A stretch of DNA of 64,000 bases from NCBI GenBank assembly GCA_027486835.1, contig JAIXOJ010000010.1, forward strand, positions 55,791-119,790, given 5' to 3'. Under the pieces are notes generated by a model that saw only the letters and a list, made by a program, of their open reading frames with translations, was not told the origin of the DNA and searched no databases. Source of the stretch: Chitinophagaceae bacterium. Its GTDB lineage: Bacteria; Bacteroidota; Bacteroidia; Chitinophagales; Chitinophagaceae. A program made the position numbers and the translations under genes. Below are positions 31,125 through 37,667 of this stretch, in pieces; positions within the stretch are counted from its first letter, which is position 1; each line of letters starts with the position of its first letter.

Positions 31125-31970
31125 ATGGAGAAGGAATTAGCTGTGCAACAGCAACATAAGGTAATAATAAACGGACTGAATTTTCCCGAAGGACCAGTGT
31201 TTGACTTTGAGGGCAATCTCTGGTTTGTAGAAATATTGGGGGGCAATTTGTCAAAATGGGATGGAGAAAAATTGGTTCGCTTCCATGTTGCTGGCACACC
31301 CAATGGAGCAATGATTGACAAGGAAGGCATCTTATGGTTTTGCGATAGCCAAAGAGGTGAGATAAGAACTTTTAACCCGAAATCATTGCAATTCAATACT
31401 GTTTGTAACTCAACCATTGCTGGCGAACCATTAAAGCGACCCAATGACTTGTTGTTTGACAAATTAGGAAACCTGATTTTTTCTGACCATGCAGACGGTC
31501 GCACAGAAAATGTTTCTACTTTTTGTGTCTTGCCCAAGAACAGTAGTAAAGCAACACCTATTTCAAGCGGAAAACTATTTACCAATGGACTTGCCTTTTG
31601 CAACAATGGCGAGACACTCTTGATGGCAGAAACCTATAACCAACAATTGTGGATAGGGGAGTGGGATGCTGAAAAATTGGAGCTGTTGAACGAACGACCC
31701 TTTGCAAAAGCTGGGAAAGGACCATGGGGCCCTGATGGGATGGCATTTGATGAAAACGAGCTGTTGTATGTTACTGTTTTTAATGAATATGCCATTAATG
31801 TGTACAATAAAAGCGGCATTTTGGTGAACAAAATTCTAACAGTAGGAAATCGCCCCACTAGTTGTGCATTTGACCCAACAGGAAATCTTGGATTGGTGAT
31901 TACAGAGGCAGAACGGGGCGAAATCATTTCTTTTCCAACATTGGGCAAGGGGCTTCCCTTGTTTTATTAA
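31125..31970 (+). CDS. SMP-30/gluconolactonase-type sugar lactonase
   Basis: Six-bladed beta-propeller lactonase of the SMP-30/LRE family, 281 residues, no signal peptide, so probably cytoplasmic. Conserved metal ligands are visible: Glu22 (FPEGPVFDFEGNLWF), Asn107 (RPNDLLFDKLGN), Asn154 (FTNGLAF) and Asp204 (GPDGMAFDENELLYV). It would open an aldono- or urono-lactone to the free acid. Between a mannonate dehydratase and an SDR dehydrogenase, it fits an oxidative route in which the SDR makes a lactone, this enzyme hydrolyses it and the dehydratase acts on the aldonate; that order is inference. The stop is 3 bp before the next ATG. Confidence 0.88.
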   Translation: MEKELAVQQQHKVIINGLNFPEGPVFDFEGNLWFVEILGGNLSKWDGEKLVRFHVAGTPNGAMIDKEGILWFCDSQRGEIRTFNPKSLQFNTVCNSTIAGEPLKRPNDLLFDKLGNLIFSDHADGRTENVSTFCVLPKNSSKATPISSGKLFTNGLAFCNNGETLLMAETYNQQLWIGEWDAEKLELLNERPFAKAGKGPWGPDGMAFDENELLYVTVFNEYAINVYNKSGILVNKILTVGNRPTSCAFDPTGNLGLVITEAERGEIISFPTLGKGLPLFY

Positions 31971-31973
31971 TAA

Positions 31974-32756
31974 ATGAATGCAATGCAGATTAGTGAAAAA
32001 TTTAATTTAAAAGGAAAAACAGCATTGGTTACTGGTGGTGGGCAAGGAATAGGTAAAGCTTTTTCGATTGCATTAGCATCTTACGGGGCAAATATTGTTA
32101 TCGTTGATTTATCAAACAACGAAAGTATAAACGAAACAGTCAACCAAGTGAAGGCACATAAGGTAAATTGTATTTTGCTGCAATGTGATATTTCTACAAC
32201 AGATGCGCCTACTTTATTAAAGTCCCAACTCGATGAAAAAAATATTACGGTAGATATTTTGGTATTAAACGCCTCGGTTCAGATGAGAAGCTTGTGGGAA
32301 AATGTAACGATAGAACAATTTGATAAGCAAGTTAATACCAACTTTCGGGCATCGCTTTTTTTAACGCAAGTATTTTATCCAGCAATGAAAGAAAAAGGGT
32401 GGGGGCGCATTATCACAGTGGGCAGTGTACAACAAATTCGCTCGCATGTGGAAATGATTGTGTATGCTGCCACAAAGGTTGCACAAATGAGCTTAGTGAA
32501 AAGCTTAGCCATCCAGTTTGCACCCCACAATGTCACAATCAACAATATTGCACCAGGTGCTATTGACACCCCACGAAACGCAGAAGTATTGTCCAAAAGA
32601 GATTATCTGCAACTGTTAGAATCAAAAATTCCTGCGGGCTATGTGGGCACTCCCGAAGATTGCGTGGGAGCAGTGTTAATGCTATGTTCCGAAGCAGGTA
32701 GATATATCACAGGGCAGGATTTATTTATTGACGGAGGTATGAGTTTAAACAGATAG
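31974..32756 (+). CDS. SDR-family NAD(P)-dependent oxidoreductase
   Basis: Classical short-chain dehydrogenase, 260 residues, cytoplasmic. Cofactor motif TGGGQGIG (about 20-27), NAS at about 99-101 in place of the usual NNAG/NAG, catalytic Ser151 (VGSVQQ), Tyr164 and Lys168 (YAATK), the PG motif after NNIAPGAIDTPRN, and the C-terminal TGQDLFIDGGMS typical of these tetrameric enzymes. In context it is probably a uronate or aldose dehydrogenase/reductase, for example a fructuronate-reductase-like or aldose-1-dehydrogenase step feeding the dehydratase. The start at 31974 is 3 bp after the lactonase stop; a second in-frame ATG at 31983 would remove three residues. Confidence 0.9.
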   Translation: MNAMQISEKFNLKGKTALVTGGGQGIGKAFSIALASYGANIVIVDLSNNESINETVNQVKAHKVNCILLQCDISTTDAPTLLKSQLDEKNITVDILVLNASVQMRSLWENVTIEQFDKQVNTNFRASLFLTQVFYPAMKEKGWGRIITVGSVQQIRSHVEMIVYAATKVAQMSLVKSLAIQFAPHNVTINNIAPGAIDTPRNAEVLSKRDYLQLLESKIPAGYVGTPEDCVGAVLMLCSEAGRYITGQDLFIDGGMSLNR

Positions 32757-32843
32757 TTTTTCAACATCCCTAGAATATGAGACTTTCTGGAAGTTATACA
32801 ATTTGCATTTTTTAATTTTTTTATTAGCCCTTTAATTTTTATT

Positions 32844-34520
32844 ATGAGACTTAAAAGCCTTTTTTTATTGATTACATATTGTTTGTTTACACAAGCAACT
32901 AAAGCAAGTATTTCCATCAACCTAGCTGATATTGGCGGTGTAGGTGATGGCATTACTTTAAACACCGCTAAAATCCAATTAGCCATAGATAGCTGTAACA
33001 AAACAGGAGGTGGCACAATAGTTTTTCCTAAGGGAAATTTCTTAACAGGTACTATCGTTTTGCGCAGCAATGTGACCCTTCATTTAGAGGCCGACGCCGT
33101 GTTGCTGGGTAGTACCGATTTAAAAGATTACAAATTCAGCGATGCATTTATTGCCGAAAAAAATCCTTATGCCGACGTGAATAAACAAGCATTGATCTAT
33201 GCTTTTGATGCCAAGAATATTGCTGTAACAGGCCCTGGCACCATCGACGGGCAAGGCAAATCGTTTGAAACAGTTTCACGCCTCGGTTCTATGGCGGCAT
33301 TTAGGGGCGAGGTGTCGTTTAGTAAAATCAAAATTTTCCGACCAAGGCTAATAGAAATCATCAAATGCACCAACATCAACTTTAGTAATATCAGCATCAA
33401 AAATTCCCCAAGCTGGGGGTTGCATTTAATCGGATGCGATTTGGTGTATCTCCATCAAATCAACCTCGATTCTCATGTACGCCCCAATAATGATGGGTTA
33501 GATATTGAATCTTGCAAGAACGTAATGATTGCCAATTGTTCAGTGTATAGCGACGATGACGGCATTTGTTTCAAAAGCAGCATTCCCAATATGCCCGTTG
33601 AAAATGTGGTGGTAACCAATTGTATTGTTCGTAGCAATTGTTCAGGAATCAAATTCGGCGTTGCCTCGGTGGCAGGGTTTAAAAACATCGCGGTATCGAA
33701 TTGCACCATTCACGATTGCGCACAAGGGGCAATTAAATTCATGGCCGTAAATGGCGGTACTACAGAAGATATTACCATTTCCAACATTGCCATGCACAAC
33801 GTGGAAGGCCCCATATTCATGCGCTTGGGCGATGCGGGAAAAAGGGACAAGCTAAAAGGGTTTGACTACAGCAGTGTGGACGACAACGCCAAACAACCTA
33901 TCGGAAAAATTAAAAACGTGCGCATTACAGGCATTACAGCTACACTAAAAACAGTACGCATTCAAGATTCAATGTTAGTTGGCGATTGGGACCCTACTGC
34001 AGTTTTTGGTATATTGATAACCGGTATTCCGGGCTATTATATTGAAAATGTAACCCTCAGCGACATGCAATTGTCCTTCCCCGGCGGCGGCACAAAAGCA
34101 CATGCTAAGAACGAAGTGCCCGAAAATGAAACCATGTATCCCGAGCAACATTTCTTTAAAACCCTGCCAGCTTATGGGGCCTATATCCGTCATGCAAAAG
34201 GCATAAGTTTGAATAACATTCGATTTACACTACAATCAGACGATTATCGCCCTGCCATCGTAACGAAAGATGTAGAAAACCTCGAACTCTTTAAAGTATC
34301 AGCCGAAGTAAACCCATCCACCGAAGCCATATTTCGGTTGATAGATACCAAGAATGTCCTTATCAGCAATGCCCGTTCTTTGGGTAATGCCAATGCCTTG
34401 CTGAAAGTGGAAGGCAAACAAAGTGGCGATATTTTATTGATGAATAATGATTTGAGAAAGATAGCTATTCCATATATACTGGATAAGGGGATGGATAAAA
34501 AGGTTATTGTGGTGCAATAA
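32844..34520 (+). CDS. GH28 polygalacturonase-like enzyme 1
   Basis: Secreted beta-helix glycosidase of family GH28, 558 residues, with a signal peptide (MRLKSLFLLITYCLFTQATKA). It begins with the family's DIGGVGDGITLNTAKIQLAID and GGGTIVFPKG motifs. Catalytic region: NNDGLD (Asp217) and SDDDGICFKS (Asp237-239), the equivalents of NTDGID and the Asp pair of polygalacturonases. The usual GHG histidine motif is replaced by NCSGIKFG, so an ordinary homogalacturonan substrate is doubtful; other GH28-type linkages (rhamnogalacturonan, xylogalacturonan) are possible. 87 bp after the SDR gene; probably part of, or adjacent to, the same transcript. Confidence 0.88.
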   Translation: MRLKSLFLLITYCLFTQATKASISINLADIGGVGDGITLNTAKIQLAIDSCNKTGGGTIVFPKGNFLTGTIVLRSNVTLHLEADAVLLGSTDLKDYKFSDAFIAEKNPYADVNKQALIYAFDAKNIAVTGPGTIDGQGKSFETVSRLGSMAAFRGEVSFSKIKIFRPRLIEIIKCTNINFSNISIKNSPSWGLHLIGCDLVYLHQINLDSHVRPNNDGLDIESCKNVMIANCSVYSDDDGICFKSSIPNMPVENVVVTNCIVRSNCSGIKFGVASVAGFKNIAVSNCTIHDCAQGAIKFMAVNGGTTEDITISNIAMHNVEGPIFMRLGDAGKRDKLKGFDYSSVDDNAKQPIGKIKNVRITGITATLKTVRIQDSMLVGDWDPTAVFGILITGIPGYYIENVTLSDMQLSFPGGGTKAHAKNEVPENETMYPEQHFFKTLPAYGAYIRHAKGISLNNIRFTLQSDDYRPAIVTKDVENLELFKVSAEVNPSTEAIFRLIDTKNVLISNARSLGNANALLKVEGKQSGDILLMNNDLRKIAIPYILDKGMDKKVIVVQ

Positions 34521-34684
34521 TTTGGTAAGAAAATTTTTATCCGTTTTTTTAAATCGGCTTCAACCTTTTTATGATTATTGCCAATTAAAAAAACACTCAA
34601 ATACACATTTAGTCTTTACAAGTAGTTAATTTCCTTACATTAGCTACATTCTTGTAGTTCTTTTCAATAGGTGACAATTAAATT

Positions 34685-35425
34685 ATGATTCAAGTAGTAA
34701 ATAGGGCAATTGATATTTTAGATTTTGTATCAGAGCATGGTAAGGAACCTGTCCAGTTAATTAAAATTGCAGCGCATGTAGGCATTAACGAACCCACTTG
34801 TGCTAACATCGTTAAGACATTAGTGGATAAAAATTATCTGGAAAATGTTGGGCGAAAAAAAGGATATCGATTAGGTTTCGGAGCATACAAACTTTCTGGT
34901 AATGCATCCTATCAAGAAGATTTAATTGATGCGGCTAAAGGACCGATGATTTCATTTACAAAAGAAATCAATGAAAGCATCCTTTTAGGAACAATAAAAA
35001 ATTACAAAAGGCTGTTGCTGCACATAGAAGAATGTGATCAGGTGTTGCAAGTGAAGACAACCCTTTTGGCTGATGTTTTTCGTGCTTCATCTGGTCGGCT
35101 TTTATTGAGCTTTTTAACTGAAAAAGAATTAAATAAGTTAATTAGAGCCATTGGTTTGCCTCCTGCAACCGTTTGGCCAGAAGCACAAACAAGGGAAACC
35201 TTGCAAGCGGAATTGAATAAAATAAAAGCCGATGAATTTGTAATCATTCGTACCCATCATCATGCTGTTTGTATGGCAGTACCGGTTTATAAAAATAATG
35301 TGGTGGTAGCTGGGTTAAGCATTTTTGTACCTGAAAGCAGGTGTACGGAAAAAAAACTGGAAGATTTGGAACGATTAATTAAGCTGACAGCGCAAAAAAT
35401 AAACACGCAATTAGAACAGGGATAA
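34685..35425 (+). CDS. IclR-family transcriptional regulator 2
   Basis: Paralog of the regulator at 19980, 246 residues with the same beginning (MIQVVNRAIDILDFV). Winged helix-turn-helix about 1-65 (LIKIAAHVGINEPTCANIVKTLV) and IclR effector-binding domain about 75-240 (ITFTKEINESILLGTIKN-like segment, LQVKTTLLADVFRASSGRLL, HHHAVCMAVPVYKNNVVVAGLS). It lies 164 bp after a GH28 gene in the same direction. Presumed to control the sugar-acid genes in response to a uronate-derived metabolite; whether the two IclR proteins share operators cannot be seen. The effector domains differ substantially between the copies, suggesting different ligands. Confidence 0.92.
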   Translation: MIQVVNRAIDILDFVSEHGKEPVQLIKIAAHVGINEPTCANIVKTLVDKNYLENVGRKKGYRLGFGAYKLSGNASYQEDLIDAAKGPMISFTKEINESILLGTIKNYKRLLLHIEECDQVLQVKTTLLADVFRASSGRLLLSFLTEKELNKLIRAIGLPPATVWPEAQTRETLQAELNKIKADEFVIIRTHHHAVCMAVPVYKNNVVVAGLSIFVPESRCTEKKLEDLERLIKLTAQKINTQLEQG

Positions 35426-35700
35426 AATCCACAGTATTTCGACCTGGTATAATGAGCAAAATAAAATAGACCAACCATTTTAATCAATTTCAAATCTTTA
35501 CAGCAGGCATCCTCTTTTCCGTGTGTGGTAAATTTGGACAACTCAAATGAATCTGATTGAGTAAGAGCAGGGTTGTTTATGGCAGGGTTGGCTTCTTGGC
35601 AGATTTACCTCTATATTTTGTAAAGCCTATGCCGATGCGCCACATTTTTCCGCTATCCCGAAGCCTATCTTTTATAGGTCATGGGTACTAATAGGGGTTG
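35426..35700. other. Intergenic stretch after IclR regulator 2
   Basis: About 275 bp with no recognisable frame, preceding the acyltransferase remnant. It may include further decayed parts of that gene, but I could not follow a reading frame. Confidence 0.4.
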
Positions 35701-36009
35701 TGCTATTCTTCCTATCGTTATAAGAGATTAAATGAAAAACATGCCCTCGTTTTTTTTCAACTTGGCGGTATTTCATTTGGCATGTACATTTTTCATATCA
35801 CCACCTTTTGGATAATTAATTACTTCTACAAAAAAGAGTTGGCCTTATTATGCAGCCTTATTCTATAGTTTGAATGGCGCAATTTGTTGAGATTTGTTTT
35901 GGCATTGATTAGCACGGAAGTCATCGCCTCGCTATCCTTTTAATGCTTTGACACCCCATTTTTGTGGTTAAAAAGGAAATTCATTTTGATTCCTTCTCGG
36001 GTTGTATGA
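35701..36009 (+). pseudogene. Remnant of an acyltransferase-3 family membrane protein (C-terminus)
   Basis: One frame reads LGGISFGMYIFHITTFWIINY...EWRNLLRFVLALISTEVIASLSF-stop-CFDTPFLWLKRKF, which matches the end of acyltransferase 3 (OafA/YrhL-type) proteins: the LGxISYGxYxxH helix and the final (Y/F)-(E/D)-x-PFLxLKxxF. Two in-frame stops (TAG 35866, TAA 35941) and no upstream helices show it is decayed. An intact relative would O-acylate a surface or extracellular glycan. Confidence 0.7.
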
Positions 36010-36125
36010 AAATTTTTTTGTACCGCCTTCCAGATAGGACTGGGGAAAAAAATGCTTTTTGCAGATAAAATGAAATCCAGATTAAATATTGATAAAATAC
36101 GTGCAGCTTAATGGTTTATTTCTGA

Positions 36126-36164
36126 AAAAAAGGGGCAGTGGTTCACAATCGCTGCCCCTTTTTT
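36126..36164. terminator. Strong bidirectional intrinsic terminator hairpin
   Basis: Perfect 13-bp inverted repeat: AAAAAAGGGGCAG (36126-36138), 13-nt loop, CTGCCCCTTTTTT (36152-36164), followed by a T tract. The A/T-flanked G/C stem works on both strands. It follows the acyltransferase remnant and may be what is left of that transcription unit. Confidence 0.85.
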
Positions 36165-36327
36165 GTTTTTGTTATTGCTCCTTTGTGGTTGGGTAGCAAT
36201 AGTTTTGTATTTGTAATCTTATCTTGATTAAAAATCAAAATGATAAGTTGGTGATAGTTTATTTATTGGTTGCATTTGCACCTTTTGATAAAAAAAACTA
36301 CACAACTTATATTGGGTGTTAATAAAA

Positions 36328-36622
36328 CGTAGGTTTTACGAACAATGCTTTGTAGGAACTCAACTGGAAATAGAAGTTATTACCTATGCGTTGCTTATTA
36401 TTTCCCTACCTCCGTTAACTATAACCTACGCCCATTCAGGTAAAACCTACGCCATCTTAGTTATAACCTACGTCTTGTTAGGTATAACCTACTCCATGTA
36501 ATGTATAACCTACTCTATGATAGGTACTACCTACGACCGGTTAGGTATTTAGGCCCCACCCCCCACCTAACTAGGTGGGGGGTGGGGGTATAAAACCTAC
36601 GGTAGGTTAGGTTTTACCTACG
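36328..36622. repeat. 21-bp array with ACCTACG core, bounded by inverted 11-mers
   Basis: The core ACCTACG or a close variant recurs at 36382, 36403, 36424, 36445, 36466, 36487, 36508 and 36529, exactly 21 bp apart, and again after the C/G palindrome at 36595 and 36616 (21 bp apart). The left edge carries CGTAGGTTTTA (36328-36338), the exact reverse complement of TAAAACCTACG at 36591-36601, so the array lies between 11-bp inverted repeats. Spacers within units vary, the core and the period do not. Confidence 0.85.
36554..36587. repeat. 34-bp C/G-rich perfect palindrome
   Basis: Left arm CCCCACCCCCCACCTA (36554-36569), 2-nt centre AC, right arm TAGGTGGGGGGTGGGG (36572-36587): 16 bp perfect. 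The G-rich arm could also form a G-quadruplex. No T tract follows, so it is not a standard terminator. It interrupts the 21-bp array. Confidence 0.9.
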
Positions 36623-36825
36623 GAATATATTGTTACAACAAACAGGCTTCTCTATTTTTGTTCACTCAACTTGATTATTTTAAAAAGTACCAGTATTGGA
36701 TTCAACAAATTGGCCTAGAAAAATTGGATGGGTCATTGTAAAGGTCAGCGTATGTGGGTTAGTACGTGAAGTGCTGGTACAACTACTGTTTCTTGGAATA
36801 GACTTGGTAGGTAAAACTAAAAATT

Positions 36826-37203
36826 ATGAAAAAGAGAATTGATTTGCAAGGGCAGGAAATGCCACATGTTGGCGCAATGGTAAAGGCACAATTGAAATTG
36901 AAACACCTGACCAAGGCTGATGTGGCCAGAAAAATGGAAGTGGCGCGCAACGGAGTATTGGGATATACCCGCAACCCATCCCTACAAGTAGGCATTCTGC
37001 GGCATTTGAGCAAAATCATCGGCCACAATTTTTTTGAGGATCTAGCGGCTTTACTTCCACCGAACAGCCTATACGAGAATGGCCAACAAGCTGAGAAATC
37101 AAAAGCGGCATTGGAAATAGCAGAAAAAGACCAACGAATAATAGAATTAGAAATGGAACTAAAAGTGTATAAGGATATTGTAATGGGAAAGATGAAAGAT
37201 TGA
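36826..37203 (+). CDS. Small HTH-like protein with C-terminal coiled coil
   Basis: Protein of 125 residues with an XRE/phage-repressor-like helix-turn-helix region at about 12-70 (VGAMVKAQLKLKHLTKADVARKMEVARNG and NPSLQVGILRHLSKIIGHNFFEDLA) and a charged heptad-like tail at about 85-125 (KSKAALEIAEKDQRIIELEMELKVYKD) that would form a coiled coil. Likely a DNA-binding dimer; no signal peptide or membrane segment. It stands alone, 210 bp after the 21-bp array and its palindrome. Its target is unknown; binding to the neighbouring array is only a guess. Similar small HTH-plus-coiled-coil proteins are widespread hypotheticals in Bacteroidetes. Confidence 0.75.
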   Translation: MKKRIDLQGQEMPHVGAMVKAQLKLKHLTKADVARKMEVARNGVLGYTRNPSLQVGILRHLSKIIGHNFFEDLAALLPPNSLYENGQQAEKSKAALEIAEKDQRIIELEMELKVYKDIVMGKMKD

Positions 37204-37440
37204 TCCTTACAGGAGCTTGGCCCTTGGAAGTTGGCATTTTGGATATTTTGATCGACAACTATATGCAATGGCATTGTAAGCCAATGAAGAAATTATCTGT
37301 TCGGTAGCAGGCAACATCCTTTGGTGGATCACCGACTTGGATGGTGGCAACAACACTTAAAGCGGCAACAACTAAATGTACTCTAACAAATAAGCAATAG
37401 CCTAATGGGTTTGGTTGGTTACCGCTACTGAGGGAAGAGG

Positions 37441-37558
37441 CAGCATGTTTTGGTGCTTGAACCCACGCTGTTCTAGGGGTCAGAAATATTATTTCGAAAT
37501 CGATGCCTACAATGAAAAAGGAATATCGAAAGGGGAGGAGTTGGTTGAGTTGGAATAA
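37441..37558 (+). pseudogene. Short remnant resembling the tail of a secreted glycosidase
   Basis: An open stretch ending at TAA 37556 reads QKYYFEIDAYNEKGISKG followed by EELVELE, like the C-terminal beta-sandwich end of many Bacteroidetes GH43-type enzymes (YYFxIDAFNExGITEG). No start codon or catalytic domain remains; the preceding bases (37210-37440) contain stops in all frames. Weak identification. Confidence 0.4.
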
Positions 37559-37568
37559 GCACTCATAA

Positions 37569-37601
37569 AACTTTTGTTGGGTTTCAAACCTTATAAAAGT
37601 T
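37569..37601. repeat. 33-bp palindromic element, copy 1 (imperfect)
   Basis: Arms AACTTTTGTTGGGTTT and AAACCTTATAAAAGTT around a single C; the same element as the perfect copy at 41742 with a few mismatches between arms. Lies 67 bp before the start of beta-helix paralog 4. Confidence 0.75.
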
Positions 37602-37667
37602 TAAAAGTCAAGTTAGTCTTCTAGGCTATATAAGTGTTTTATCGATTGCTTTAAGTTAATTTTTAGT

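Noticed and set aside
36316..36501. 61-codon frame through the ACCTACG array
   Set aside because: Its repeating ITYxLLxITY pattern comes from the 21-bp period; no start or support outside the array.
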